Positions 27,293 to 36,799 of a stretch of DNA of 64,000 nucleotides are shown here, piece after piece (position 1 is the first letter of the stretch; each line of letters begins with the position of its first letter). The DNA is from Sporisorium sorghi (lineage: Eukaryota > Basidiomycota > Ustilaginomycetes > Ustilaginales > Ustilaginaceae): the NCBI GenBank assembly GCA_023212695.1, contig JALCCG010000012.1, forward strand, positions 1 through 64,000, in the 5' to 3' direction. Under the pieces are notes generated by a model. The model was not told where the DNA came from. It was given only the letters and a program-made list of their open reading frames with translations, and made no database searches. A program made the translations under genes and the position numbers.

Positions 27293-27392
27293 ATTATTTT
27301 CTTGCTTCACTTAACGGGCGCTGAGCTGCCTTCGTTTGTTTTACTTCGGTTAAACAGCACCATCTGTCCTAATTCATCCGGATAGAATGAGA

Positions 27393-28883
27393 TTAATTTA
27401 ATGTCAGGCCCGTGGAAGTACCTTTTGCCCATTCTCCTACCGGAGTTACGGTATAGGTCGTGCCTGCTCTTAGTTTATCGTCGCCCTCCGTGAGATCAAA
27501 CACGCCTACCGCACCTTTGCGGCTAGAATATTTATATACGGCCACCTGCTTATGACCCTCTGCGTCGATCAATTCCACGCTGCGGCCGGAGAACAACTCA
27601 TCTCCCGGATCCTCGGATAATGTAACGGCAACCGAAGTTTCACCGATAGCCTCGGCTCCCACTATTTCCAGCGGGATGAATTCTTTAGCAACGAATGTCC
27701 GGCTTGCAATCTGTGCCCAATCAGAGGTGACGGTATACGTAACACCGGGGGGCAGCTGCTGACCTTCAGGTAAACGGAATTTTGGTTCTTGCTTGCCATC
27801 GGTCGATTGCGTGAATGGAACGTATTTTGCCACCATGGACAGTCCGCCCTCCGGAGTGATGGTTACTTCTCTGCCCTGACCGGAGGAAATGACTTGATAA
27901 GCTTTCCCATCAGCTCGGTTGTTCTCATCCAGTATGAATGCGTTTTCTCCCCTGCCGCTGCTATATGCAGAAATAACGTAGCCATAGTCTACAACCCCAT
28001 TAGACTTAAGCGCCTCCAGTTCAAACGTATCCTTGGCGACCTGCCTTGCCTCTGTCATGTCCAGCTTTGTGGCGCTGCCTGCAAATGTACCTGCTTTCTG
28101 CCCTTTGTAGGTAAGCGTATAGTCGGTATCCTGATTTTGTACGGATGTCGGAACAATATAAGTGGATATCGAGCCCGTTTTCAGACGCGGCATGTTGGTT
28201 AGCGCAAGTCCATCGCTAAATACAAAATCTTCCTTAGCCTGTGCAAATACCTCATTGTCTGCTGTCAAGGGAGCATCTAAGGTAATCATCAACGTAATGG
28301 CATTCAATGCGCGGACACTCGTAATTTTGGCTTCTGCCGAAGGGATCGCTTGGTGTGCCGTGTTCAGCAGGTATGCAGCTTCTCCCCGAGTGACATGACC
28401 TGCGCCTTCACGTAAACGTTCCGCCCAGTAAGCCACGGATTTCACGTCGCGTTTCAATACCTGCGATACGATAATAACCAGCTCGTCGCGAGTGACGGTT
28501 CCCTTTGGATTAAAACGTCCATCCGTCGTTGTGATGATATCCAGCGCCGCCAGCTCAGCTGCATAATCGGAATACCAGGCATTTGGATTGACATCCGTTA
28601 AGCCTGCCTGATTCTCGGCTGCTCCCTCCAGCCCAAATGTAAGGACTACCATTTTGGCCAACTCGGCTCTTGTAATGGGATTCGTGATTCCCATCGTTCC
28701 ATCCTGGTAACCCTGCATCACGCGAAGCCCGGACAACTCCTGGATCGCTTGCTGAATATCTTCGGGTGCTATCATGACTTCTGCTGCTTTAGCTTGCAGC
28801 ACATTGAACGGTAGAGATGCCGTTCCCAGTGCAGCTGCCAACATCAGGGCAGCCCATTTAGTAGCATGCTTGTTCTTGTTCAT
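27393..28883 (-). CDS. S-layer homology (SLH) domain cell-surface protein
   Basis: A 496-residue secreted protein. A signal peptide (cut near AKAAE, about residue 34) is followed by two clear SLH repeats (ITNPITRAELAKMVVLTFGL and FNPKGTVTRDELVIIVSQVL) and a weaker third one ending HVTRGEAAYLLNTA at about residue 177. SLH repeats anchor proteins to pyruvylated wall polymer. The rest (about 190-496) is beta-rich, with Ig-like repeats of unknown function (for example VVGAEAIGETSVAVTLSEDP). The start follows CTAAGGAGGG. It lies next to a two-component system that may control it. Confidence 0.88.
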   Translation of the reverse strand: MNKNKHATKWAALMLAAALGTASLPFNVLQAKAAEVMIAPEDIQQAIQELSGLRVMQGYQDGTMGITNPITRAELAKMVVLTFGLEGAAENQAGLTDVNPNAWYSDYAAELAALDIITTTDGRFNPKGTVTRDELVIIVSQVLKRDVKSVAYWAERLREGAGHVTRGEAAYLLNTAHQAIPSAEAKITSVRALNAITLMITLDAPLTADNEVFAQAKEDFVFSDGLALTNMPRLKTGSISTYIVPTSVQNQDTDYTLTYKGQKAGTFAGSATKLDMTEARQVAKDTFELEALKSNGVVDYGYVISAYSSGRGENAFILDENNRADGKAYQVISSGQGREVTITPEGGLSMVAKYVPFTQSTDGKQEPKFRLPEGQQLPPGVTYTVTSDWAQIASRTFVAKEFIPLEIVGAEAIGETSVAVTLSEDPGDELFSGRSVELIDAEGHKQVAVYKYSSRKGAVGVFDLTEGDDKLRAGTTYTVTPVGEWAKGTSTGLTLN

Positions 28884-29017
28884 GTGTTAACCCTCCTTAG
28901 AATCTATGCGTATCATTAGCTGATCGTCATAACTCCATCATAGAGGAGAGTCTTAAACTACCAAGAAAGCTGGGATTAATAAATTCGAAACAATATATTA
29001 ACTTTTTATAAACCCCA

Positions 29018-29713
29018 TCAGACAGAAAAGCGATAGCCTGCTCCCCAAACCGTCTCAATATACTGTGGATTGGAAGAATCCAGCTCCAATTTTTCGCGCA
29101 GCTTGCGGACATGCACCGTTACGGTTGCTATATCCCCACTGGAATCCATACCCCAAATTCGTTCAAACAGTTCATTTTTGCTGAATACGCGGTTAGGGTG
29201 GCTTGCCAAAAATTCGAGCAGGTTAAACTCTCGGGTCGTAAACACGACTTCCTGATTGCGCACGTACACTCTTCGAGCGGATTTATCAATGACCAGGCCG
29301 CGTATATGAATCTCTGCATTTTGAACCGTCTCTTGTTTGCCCATCAGTCTCTTGTATCTCATCAGATGTGCCTTGGCTCTTGCAACTAATTCGCTTGGGC
29401 TGAACGGCTTGGTAATATAATCGTCGGCGCCGAGATTAAAGGCTCGGATTTTATCAATCTCTTCATTCTTGGCCGAAACGATTAGAATCGGGACCTCCTT
29501 GTTCTTCCTGATCTGGCGACATAATTCAAAGCCGTTCATCCCGGGAAGCTGCAGGTCGACAACGATGAGACTGTAGTCCTCGTTAAGTGCCAGATGCAAT
29601 CCCTCATTGCCCGTATGGCATAAATCTGCGAAAAATCCATTCAGTTCAAAATAATCCCGCTCCAGCTGAGCAATTGTAGTCTCATCTTCAATGATGAGTA
29701 TGCGTGTGGTCAT
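29018..29713 (-). CDS. OmpR/PhoB-family response regulator
   Basis: A 231-residue regulator. The receiver domain has the acidic pair in IIEDE, phospho-acceptor Asp53 (VVDLQLPGMNG) and Lys102 (ITKPFSP). The C-terminal winged helix (about 130-231) contains FTTREFNLLEFLASHPNRVFS and TVTVHVRKLREKLE. Its AAGGAGG ribosome site overlaps the kinase stop codon, so the two are translationally coupled. Kinase-before-regulator order is less usual. The gene upstream of an SLH protein and a secreted protease suggests envelope control, which is inference. Confidence 0.92.
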   Translation of the reverse strand: MTTRILIIEDETTIAQLERDYFELNGFFADLCHTGNEGLHLALNEDYSLIVVDLQLPGMNGFELCRQIRKNKEVPILIVSAKNEEIDKIRAFNLGADDYITKPFSPSELVARAKAHLMRYKRLMGKQETVQNAEIHIRGLVIDKSARRVYVRNQEVVFTTREFNLLEFLASHPNRVFSKNELFERIWGMDSSGDIATVTVHVRKLREKLELDSSNPQYIETVWGAGYRFSV

Positions 29714-29722
29714 GGATCCTCC

Positions 29723-31183
29723 TTAATTGATCGCCCTTTTGAGTGTAAAGAACAGGCTTGTACCGACTCCCAGCTCGCTTTCCGCCCAGATGGCACCCCC
29801 ATGCCCTTCTATAATCTGGCTTGCAATTGCCAGCCCAAGCCCGCTGCCACCCGTAGAAGAATTGCGAGATGGTTCAACGCGGTAGAACCGTTCGAATATA
29901 TGCGGGATCGCGTCGCGCGGGATGCCCATCCCATTATCTTGGATTTCAACCGTCACCCATTCGGGAGATATTCGGGTCGAGACACGAATGGTTTTGGGTT
30001 GCTTATCCATAAAATTTTGGGCATTTCCAATAATATTGAGCACTGTTCGCTTCAATTTTTCCAGATCGGCTATGACCTCAACTCGATCCGCCGTACGCTC
30101 CATCCACTCCAGTTGAATCCCCTTTTCATCCAGAATGAACTGAAGTTCATCAATGCAGTCGTCTAGAAAGCCGATGATATCTACAGGCTCGAACATGAAT
30201 GGCACTTGCTTCGAATCAAGCTTGGAGTACAGGAACAACTCACCCACAAGTTTATCGAGATCAACCGCTTTGGCATAAATGATGTTCACGTACTTATCCA
30301 TCTTCTCCGGTGTATCGGCAACTCCGTCGCGAATCCCTTCGATGTATCCTTTGATACTTGTAATAGGTGTACGCAAATCATGCGATATATTGGAGATCAG
30401 CTCCTTCCGGTTCTCTTCATCCTGAAGCCGGAGCTGAATCGAGGCCCGCAGCCGCTTTCGCATATCCTCAAAGGCCTCGTTCAATTGTCCGATTTCGTCT
30501 TTCGTCTGCAAATCAAGCGAGAATTGGAGATTTCCCTCCTTGATGTGCTCAGCCGAATTCCGGAGCAAATCAAGCGGGTTGACAACGCTGCGGGTAATCC
30601 AGCGGTATAACAGTACATTCGTTATCACAATGATGCCGATCAGAATCAGAACGAGGACAGGCAGCAGCTTGCGTGTCACTTCACCAAAGGGACTACGCTC
30701 CCGTATGACAAAGACACTTCCTTTCGCACCATCCGAATAACGGAAATCATACTTGGCATAAGCATAGAATCGTTCGCCAATGTTAAACGTATGGCGGATC
30801 TGATTATTGTTCAAGTCATAATGAGGCAGACTCCGTTCCAGCTCGGGCTGATTGAATGTATGGGATTCAAACACCTGATCTTTTTCCCGGCGGACATAGA
30901 GCCCGGCTCTCACCGTTCTCAGCTTGAAATCATATTCCTTCAGCAGCTCTTGGTTTTGGAGCTCGTCCGGTTCATTCTTAGCCAGGTATTTCAATTCAAG
31001 AAAGATGGACTCCTCTTGCTCTGTTAGCGGGTTGACCTGATAATGCACTTTATAAAAATCCCGAATGTCGCGAATGTCGCCGGTTGCTGCGATGGTAAAC
31101 AATCCGGCAATCAACACAAATACCAACAAGCTGAGGACAAGCATGCCGGTATAGGATAATAACAATTTAATTCGGATGGACAT
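29723..31183 (-). CDS. sensor histidine kinase
   Basis: A 486-residue membrane kinase. Membrane segments at about 8-32 and 173-194 enclose an extracytoplasmic sensor of about 140 residues. A HAMP domain (about 195-250) is followed by the HisKA domain with His268 in NISHDLRTPITSIKGYIEGI, then HATPase with N-box VLNIIGNAQNFM, G1 IQDNGMGIP and G2 GGSGLGLAIAS. The Asn-rich box is slightly unusual (GNAQN). It phosphorylates the coupled regulator at 29018-29713. The signal is unknown. Confidence 0.92.
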   Translation of the reverse strand: MSIRIKLLLSYTGMLVLSLLVFVLIAGLFTIAATGDIRDIRDFYKVHYQVNPLTEQEESIFLELKYLAKNEPDELQNQELLKEYDFKLRTVRAGLYVRREKDQVFESHTFNQPELERSLPHYDLNNNQIRHTFNIGERFYAYAKYDFRYSDGAKGSVFVIRERSPFGEVTRKLLPVLVLILIGIIVITNVLLYRWITRSVVNPLDLLRNSAEHIKEGNLQFSLDLQTKDEIGQLNEAFEDMRKRLRASIQLRLQDEENRKELISNISHDLRTPITSIKGYIEGIRDGVADTPEKMDKYVNIIYAKAVDLDKLVGELFLYSKLDSKQVPFMFEPVDIIGFLDDCIDELQFILDEKGIQLEWMERTADRVEVIADLEKLKRTVLNIIGNAQNFMDKQPKTIRVSTRISPEWVTVEIQDNGMGIPRDAIPHIFERFYRVEPSRNSSTGGSGLGLAIASQIIEGHGGAIWAESELGVGTSLFFTLKRAIN

Positions 31184-31258
31184 CTATTTACCTCGCTTTG
31201 GCAGAGGATCGTCGCCTGATTTCGTGATTCCCACTGCATCACCCCTTACAGGGATGAA

Positions 31259-32485
31259 TTAAAATGAACCCGAAACGATATCCCCTTTGAACATCGTAAC
31301 GACTCGCCTGGATCTTCTTGCAATGGCTTCGGCGGAGCATGAGGCTTCAACGAACACGATGCTTGCTTCGTCTCCGACTCGCGGCCATACCTGCTCCCCC
31401 TTCTCATTAAGCGGTGTTATGCCACCGGTTATATAGCGGAGTGTGTGCGCCAGTGAGCGTTCATCCACCCATCTGGATATTTCCGCTAAACGACCTGCAC
31501 GTTCCAACACATCCCCATTGCCAAAGGGCGACCATACATCAAAAATGTTATCGCATCCAACTGCCACCTCTACTCCACGCTTGTGCAGCAAACCAACGGG
31601 GGGGAACGTTCGGCCAATCGGCACGCTGGTTATAATAGCAATTCCTGCATCGGCTAATAAATCCCCCATCTCTTCTGCTTCGGACGGTGATATATCGCCC
31701 AGACCAAATGCATGACTAATCGCAACCTTCCCCTGCAACCCTGCTTCCTGGGTTAGCTGCGCCAGTCTCTTCAAGGTGTATATCCCCTGGTGGTCGGCAT
31801 CATGCAAATGCAAATCGATTCCTGCGTTACCTTCGACTGCGAGCTCCACCATTTGCTGCAGGGAGGCCTCGATATCGCCATCAACCGTAGCCGGATCAAC
31901 GCCTCCGACCAAGCCGGCTCCTCTGCGAAGAGCTTCCCGCACCCATTCCTTTGCCTGTGACCGCAATAAACCATGCTGCGGAAAGGCAACGATTTCGTGT
32001 GACAGCTTGCCCTCAAACCTGTGCAAGGCTTGCTGAACGGCTTCCAAATGGTCTAATCCAGCCTCCGGATATATATCCACATGTGTACGTACATGTGTTA
32101 CTCCGGAGTCGACATAGAGGTTGAGCAGTTTTTCCGCGCGGTCCTGAATACGAGTATCAAGCGAAGGCAGTGTTTTCTTCTCAATATCCAAGCGTTCAAA
32201 TATACTGGAGACCGGCGTTACGGAACGCCAACGGTCACCTAGCAGCGTTTTATCCAGATGACAATGCTTTTCAACAAAAGACGGAAGCAGCAGCAGCCCT
32301 TTCACATCCTGTTGAACGGCTTGGTCCGGGATGTTTGTGTCGCAAGAAACCACCTTCGCGATTTTTCCATCCTCTATAAACAGATGACAACTTTCCGTCC
32401 TGGTGCCTGTGATGACACCATCTTGAATATTATAGCCGCTCTCCAGCCGGGCGTTTGTCAACCAATAAGATGACTTCATATCCAT
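31259..32485 (-). CDS. cytosine-deaminase-like amidohydrolase
   Basis: A 408-residue metal-dependent hydrolase of the amidohydrolase superfamily. The first metal motif is EKHCHLDKTLLG (the H-x-H variant of CodA-like enzymes, replacing the ordinary HxH in context), then HLHDAD, ISHAFGLGD and the Asp in VGCDNIFD. Length and motifs match the CodA/AtzC-like group, which deaminates pyrimidines, triazines or related rings. The exact substrate cannot be given. The start follows GGAGAGAGGGG. It appears to be transcribed alone, 75 bp after the kinase gene start region. Confidence 0.85.
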   Translation of the reverse strand: MDMKSSYWLTNARLESGYNIQDGVITGTRTESCHLFIEDGKIAKVVSCDTNIPDQAVQQDVKGLLLLPSFVEKHCHLDKTLLGDRWRSVTPVSSIFERLDIEKKTLPSLDTRIQDRAEKLLNLYVDSGVTHVRTHVDIYPEAGLDHLEAVQQALHRFEGKLSHEIVAFPQHGLLRSQAKEWVREALRRGAGLVGGVDPATVDGDIEASLQQMVELAVEGNAGIDLHLHDADHQGIYTLKRLAQLTQEAGLQGKVAISHAFGLGDISPSEAEEMGDLLADAGIAIITSVPIGRTFPPVGLLHKRGVEVAVGCDNIFDVWSPFGNGDVLERAGRLAEISRWVDERSLAHTLRYITGGITPLNEKGEQVWPRVGDEASIVFVEASCSAEAIARRSRRVVTMFKGDIVSGSF

Positions 32486-32598
32486 CGATCCCCTCTCTCC
32501 TAAACTGGTTTACGATTATGCTAACATAGGATCAACTATATGGATAATATGTATTAAATAAGATTCACTAAGGTTTTTCATATAGAAGAAAGAGAAAA

Positions 32599-32616
32599 AC
32601 CACCCGCTAGGATGGT
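32599..32616 (-). terminator. terminator of the APH-family gene
   Basis: On the minus strand ACCATCC pairs with GGGTGGT (one G-T pair) around TAGC and is followed by TTTTT. It sits 130 bp past the stop codon. Nearby GATGGTTCA words repeat. Confidence 0.7.
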
Positions 32617-32748
32617 TCACAATAAGATGGTTCATATAGTTTTTACGATAATAACGTTCAAAAAACAAAAACACCGCGATGTACGCAATGTTAAAAACAA
32701 CGGGTGCTTCCCATGTGAACCAGCGAGATATGCCTCCCCGTACACGGA

Positions 32749-33723
32749 CTATACAATATAAAATATGCACTCTCCTGATAAATAAGGAATGCAGTAATCC
32801 GCGCACAATTTTGGCATCCGCTCACGCATCCAGGCATGCACGGACTCGTTCTCCATCTGGAAGACATAATATCCGATAATGGCCACGAGCATGAACCCTT
32901 CGAGCAGCACGAGCTCATTCTGACCGGTTATATTGTCGCCATAATATCCTCTAAGGAATAGATCACGATGTTCCGAAGGAATCATCATAGCCCCCATAGC
33001 TACGTCCGTATAATAATACCCCGGTCCGAAAAAACCAAAATCAATAAAACTAAATTCACCTTCCGGCGTCATAATGATGTTTCCTAAACTCAGGTCACCG
33101 TGAATGAGCCCCCAGGCACCCTCACTCCCTCTGTCTTCAAGCCTCGTGTTAACCCATCTTAGCGTTGTCTCTATGATGGAAACATCGGAAGATGTAAACA
33201 ACCCCTTCTCTAAACCCCGCTTGATGACCTCAATCATGTATTCATGATAGGCGGTTCCTTGACTGGGACGCTTATCCAAGCCTTCCTGCTGATGCTGGCT
33301 GTAGAAACGGTGCAGCTCCGCAATATGAGCCCCCAGCCGCTCAACCACTGCCGGGTCCTTCACGTCATCCTTTTGCAGGTCCCTGCCTTCCAGCCAGGTA
33401 AGTACGGAACTGTTCCACGTCTTCCCTTCGTGCTGTATGATCGTAATCAGTTCGCCATCCCGATTACGGAGTGGCCTCTGAACATGAAGATTGTTCCAGC
33501 TTGACAGGCCTTCCAGCATGTTCAGCTCTGCCAGCAGACCCTCATAGGTATGCTGTAAGCCGGCCATGCTGTCTTTGACCGGTTGATGAATGCGCAGCAA
33601 ATAGGAGCTGCCGTTCACCTCATCCACTTTGTAGGTTCTATTCTCGTTATGTCGTATAAAGGCAGTCTCGGATTCCTCAATGCCATAACCTCTTAAAACA
33701 TCCTGAAGTTCTTCATCCCTCAT
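32749..33723 (-). CDS. aminoglycoside phosphotransferase (APH)-family kinase
   Basis: A 324-residue small-molecule kinase of the APH/choline-kinase fold. The nucleotide-loop region is YLLRIHQP, the catalytic loop LIHGDLSLGNIIM (H-G-D-x-x-x-x-N) and the metal-binding segment FIDFGFFGPG. The length and the phosphotransferase-family signature are typical of the many housekeeping APH-like proteins in Paenibacillus, such as homoserine-kinase-like or spore-coat-associated CotS relatives. Nothing marks it as an antibiotic resistance enzyme. The start follows AAGGAG. Confidence 0.82.
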   Translation of the reverse strand: MRDEELQDVLRGYGIEESETAFIRHNENRTYKVDEVNGSSYLLRIHQPVKDSMAGLQHTYEGLLAELNMLEGLSSWNNLHVQRPLRNRDGELITIIQHEGKTWNSSVLTWLEGRDLQKDDVKDPAVVERLGAHIAELHRFYSQHQQEGLDKRPSQGTAYHEYMIEVIKRGLEKGLFTSSDVSIIETTLRWVNTRLEDRGSEGAWGLIHGDLSLGNIIMTPEGEFSFIDFGFFGPGYYYTDVAMGAMMIPSEHRDLFLRGYYGDNITGQNELVLLEGFMLVAIIGYYVFQMENESVHAWMRERMPKLCADYCIPYLSGECIFYIV

Positions 33724-33923
33724 ATGTATTTCTCCTTACGATCAGTATAGGACTTTCGGGTGCTCCATATTAAATAATAACTCGATCTGCATGTCATTTC
33801 ATCCTCCCCAAAAAAGCGAGTCACCTCAAGCTCGTTTTGTTTACATTTCAGAAACATATTAGAGACTCTATCGATATAACTCTCCTATATACTGAGTAAA
33901 CAGCTAACGAGGAGGGACATCAT

Positions 33924-34715
33924 ATGAGAATGAATGGGGTTAAATACAAATCCATTCTACCAGCCGTCATGATCGGTTCGGTGGTTGCAAGTTTAATGAT
34001 GAACGGTTTCGATACCGTTTCAGGAATGAACCAAGTGGAAGCGGCTGCGGCATCTTCCTCCAGTTCCACCTTCACTGCGTTTTTGGCAAACAACGCACCT
34101 GGTCGGACGCTGAAGTATGTTAACGGCGTTACCACGGTCACAAATCTATCAAGTACCGTTGTGCTGGTCAATAAAAAGAGAAACCTGCCTTCCCATTATG
34201 TACCGCAAGATTTGGTTATACCCCAAATTCCGTTCAGCTTCTCGGGGCCTAGTCCCAAAAAACAGATGAGAAAAATAGCTGCAACCTCGCTGGAAAAACT
34301 GTTCGCTGCCGCCAAGAAAGACGGAATTGATCTCAAAGCTGTGTCGGGCTACCGCTCCTACGCAACCCAAAAATCCATATTCGAACGCAATGCAAGCATT
34401 AAGGGCGAGGCTGCTGCCAACAAGACCAGTGCAAGACCAGGACAAAGCGAGCATCAGACCGGTCTGAGCATGGATATATCGAGTGCTTCCGTAGGTTATG
34501 CGCTGGAGCAGAGCTTTGGAAATACCAAGGAAGGCAAATGGCTGAAAGTCAACGCCCCTAAATACGGATTCATTATTCGTTACGGTAAAGGTCAGGAGAA
34601 AGGGACCGGCTATTCCTACGAGCCTTGGCATGTTCGTTATGTAGGGGTATTCATTGCCGGAGAAATTACGAGACAAAACCTGACCCTCGAGCAATATCTG
34701 GAAAAAAAACAATAA
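33924..34715 (+). CDS. D-alanyl-D-alanine carboxypeptidase, VanY type (M15B)
   Basis: A 263-residue secreted or membrane-anchored zinc peptidase. A signal sequence (hydrophobic around 10-28, Ala-rich cleavage region about 40) precedes the M15 domain. Motifs are SGYRSYATQ, the zinc motif SEHQTGLSMDIS (S-x-H-x-x-x-x-x-x-D) and EPWHVRYVG, which gives the catalytic Glu and third zinc ligand. It trims the terminal D-Ala of peptidoglycan stem peptides. No vanHAX or vanRS genes are near, so this is a wall-maintenance enzyme. Strong AGGAGGG ribosome site. Confidence 0.9.
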   Translation: MRMNGVKYKSILPAVMIGSVVASLMMNGFDTVSGMNQVEAAAASSSSSTFTAFLANNAPGRTLKYVNGVTTVTNLSSTVVLVNKKRNLPSHYVPQDLVIPQIPFSFSGPSPKKQMRKIAATSLEKLFAAAKKDGIDLKAVSGYRSYATQKSIFERNASIKGEAAANKTSARPGQSEHQTGLSMDISSASVGYALEQSFGNTKEGKWLKVNAPKYGFIIRYGKGQEKGTGYSYEPWHVRYVGVFIAGEITRQNLTLEQYLEKKQ

Positions 34716-34731
34716 CATCACGAAACGTTTT

Positions 34732-34755
34732 TGGGCCATTGCGGCCCATTTTTTT
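34732..34755 (+). terminator. Rho-independent terminator
   Basis: TGGGCC and GGCCCA form the stem around ATTGC, followed by TTTTTTT. It is 17 bp after the carboxypeptidase stop codon. Confidence 0.9.
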
Positions 34756-34908
34756 CGCCTAATTTCCTCTTGAATTTGCTTGCAGGTACAACCGCATATT
34801 TTGCAACACAACATGGGGACAAAGTACTCCAGATGGCCTAAACACGTACATTAACAGCAGCAGACAGGTTAGTTAGCACAGTATGATTTTCGCAAAGAGG
34901 TGAAAACA

Positions 34909-36372
34909 GTGCCTATTAAATCGGGGAAAGAGTATATCGAGCGGATTGATAAGCAAAATATCAACATTTGGTATAAAGGAGAGCGTATCGAAGGTCCTTT
35001 ATCACAGCATCCTGCATTTCAAGGTCTTATTGAAACCCAAGCCGATCTTTATGATATGCAATGTGATGCGTGCTATTTAGACCGGATGACCTACCCTTCA
35101 CCTGATACGGGAGAGCTTGTTGGTTTATCTTTTCTCCCGCCAAGGAATGCCGAGGATTTACAAAAACGCAGAATCATGATGGAGCTCTGGGCGAACAGGC
35201 ACCATGGATTCTTAGGACGCTCTCCCGATTACATGAACACCGCTATCATGGCTCTATTCACGGCCGCTGATATTCTTGAAGAGCATAATCCGCAATATGC
35301 CGACAACCTCAGGCGATATTATGCATACTGCCGGGAGCATGATATTACCTTGTCCCATGCGTTCATCCAGCCCTACGCGAGCAAGCTATCCGGTCAGAAT
35401 GACGATGTAGAGGACTCCATCGCTGCTAAAATCGTAGAAATCAACGACAAAGGAATGGTCATAAGCGGAGCTTTTATGATGGCTACGCAAGGTGCTACTT
35501 GTGAGGAGATGTTAGTCTTTCCGACTCCGTCACCCACGATATTCAATAATGTGAATCCATCTGCCTTTGCCTTTGCGGTACCCAATGATCTGCCAGGGAT
35601 GGCTTTTATCTGCCGCGAGAGTTACGGAGCCAGCTCTACCTACGATCACCCCTTGAGCGCAAGATACGAAGAGATGGATACACTCGTTATTTTTGATCGT
35701 GTTCTTGTGCCGCATGATCGTATATTTTATTACGGGGATGAAGCCTATGCAGGGCGATTGTTTGGCGAGAGTCACTTCCATACCCATATGGCCCATCAAA
35801 TCACCACTCGTTATATTGTAAAAACCGAGTTTTTACTCGGTTTGCTAGAGTCATTGGCAGATGAGCAAAATGTAGGGCTTGAGCCGCAAATGGTCTTGAA
35901 CGTTTCCAAGATCATTACATTCATCGAGACCTTTAAAGCCTTAAGACTGGCTTCTGAACAAGGCGCTCTCCATGATAAATTCGGATATCTCGTTCCTGCC
36001 ACAAGCCCGCTTCTGGCTTCCAGCATCCTGTTCCCCAAATTTTATCCTGAGATGGTTGAGATGATTCAAATTCTCGGTTCCAGCGGCCTGATCATGATTC
36101 CCTCCAAGCTGGATTTCGTGTCTGATTCAAGACACTACCTCGACCAATATTTAAAAGGAACAACCTCAGAGGCCTACGACCGTATCGCCTTGTTCAGGCT
36201 GGCCTGGGAGATTGGGGCAAGCTCATTCGGTGGCCGGCAAACCCAGTTCGAACGATTCTTCTTCGGCAATGCACATACGGTCGCTTATCGCATGTACAAC
36301 AGTTATGAGGATCACGAACAGCTCCGGCAATTGATCAACGATTTTATAGCCAAAAACAACAGTGCATCTTAG
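34909..36372 (+). CDS. 4-hydroxyphenylacetate 3-hydroxylase (HpaB) family oxygenase
   Basis: A 487-residue FADH2-dependent monooxygenase, the usual length for the family. Typical features are an N-terminal helical region, the central beta domain (SHAFIQPYASK), RESYGASSTYDHPLSARYEE near the flavin site, and the long C-terminal helical domain ending in the HpaB tail (RIALFRLAWEIGASSFGGRQTQFERFFFG). It adds a hydroxyl to a phenolic or related aromatic. GTG at 34909 with AAAGAGG upstream is preferred to the GTG at 34900, which overlaps that site. No flavin reductase gene is adjacent, so reduced FAD must come from elsewhere. Confidence 0.88.
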   Translation: MPIKSGKEYIERIDKQNINIWYKGERIEGPLSQHPAFQGLIETQADLYDMQCDACYLDRMTYPSPDTGELVGLSFLPPRNAEDLQKRRIMMELWANRHHGFLGRSPDYMNTAIMALFTAADILEEHNPQYADNLRRYYAYCREHDITLSHAFIQPYASKLSGQNDDVEDSIAAKIVEINDKGMVISGAFMMATQGATCEEMLVFPTPSPTIFNNVNPSAFAFAVPNDLPGMAFICRESYGASSTYDHPLSARYEEMDTLVIFDRVLVPHDRIFYYGDEAYAGRLFGESHFHTHMAHQITTRYIVKTEFLLGLLESLADEQNVGLEPQMVLNVSKIITFIETFKALRLASEQGALHDKFGYLVPATSPLLASSILFPKFYPEMVEMIQILGSSGLIMIPSKLDFVSDSRHYLDQYLKGTTSEAYDRIALFRLAWEIGASSFGGRQTQFERFFFGNAHTVAYRMYNSYEDHEQLRQLINDFIAKNNSAS

Positions 36373-36405
36373 CACAATATGAGGCGGAACGAAACTCATA
36401 TCATA

Positions 36406-36438
36406 ACCTCTCTCATGCCTGTAAGGTATGGGAGAGGT
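36406..36438 (+). terminator. hairpin after the HpaB-family gene
   Basis: ACCTCTC-T-CATGCCT pairs with AGGTATG-G-GAGAGGT around GTA. A weak CTTGT follows. It begins about 34 bp past the stop codon. Confidence 0.65.
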
Positions 36439-36453
36439 CTTGTAGAGTTGACC

Positions 36454-36645
36454 TTACATAACAATCCTTGCTTTGAAGAGCTCCTCCAGCATAGAGATTT
36501 CAATGGGAACAGCCTGCTCCCTAGCCGTGCGAAGCAGCGACAATGCTGCAGTATATCCCAGGTTATTCATGATATAGCTCTGCTGGCTCGCATCCTCATT
36601 CGTTACACCTGTTTCAGTTGCTTTATTAAGCTGTTTCGTCATCAT
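36454..36645 (-). pseudogene. possible C-terminal gene remnant
   Basis: A short minus-strand frame of 63 codons has natural-looking helical sequence (GYTAALSLLRTAREQ, SMLEELFKARIVM) but no ribosome site and a stop codon just upstream. It sits in an otherwise empty stretch (36439-36799) between two plus-strand genes. I do not recognise the parent family. It may be the tail of a lost gene, or chance. Confidence 0.3.
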
Positions 36646-36799
36646 ACCGGCATATCAGCGCTTGAGTTTCGAAGAAAGATAGAGTCGAGCTGGTTCTTGC
36701 ACCTTCCGCTACTCGTATAATCCCATCAAAAAGCATATAATGTACGTTGATAGCGGTCTGAGATATTTGGATTTACCAAAAAGGAGAGTTGGAGTCGAT

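Larger units (their letters stand above)
26650..27392. other. long intergenic region with palindromes
   Basis: No gene is supported over 743 bp between the protease and SLH genes. The left part must hold the protease promoter, with an AT-rich core near 26995-27060. The right part carries two near-perfect palindromes listed separately. Short open frames here have no ribosome site and no recognisable product. I looked for a riboswitch core (c-di-GMP, c-di-AMP, T-box) and did not find one. Confidence 0.5.

Noticed and set aside
27133..27324. Possible 63-codon plus-strand gene
   Set aside because: It has no ribosome site, crosses the 27-bp palindrome and shows no protein-like conservation.
32749..33723. 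Aminoglycoside resistance kinase
   Set aside because: Only general APH-fold motifs are present. Such kinases in Bacillales are mostly metabolic, with no resistance context here.
33924..34715. VanY-type carboxypeptidase as part of a vancomycin resistance cluster
   Set aside because: No vanA/H/X, vanZ or VanRS-type genes are adjacent. Lone M15B peptidases are common wall enzymes.
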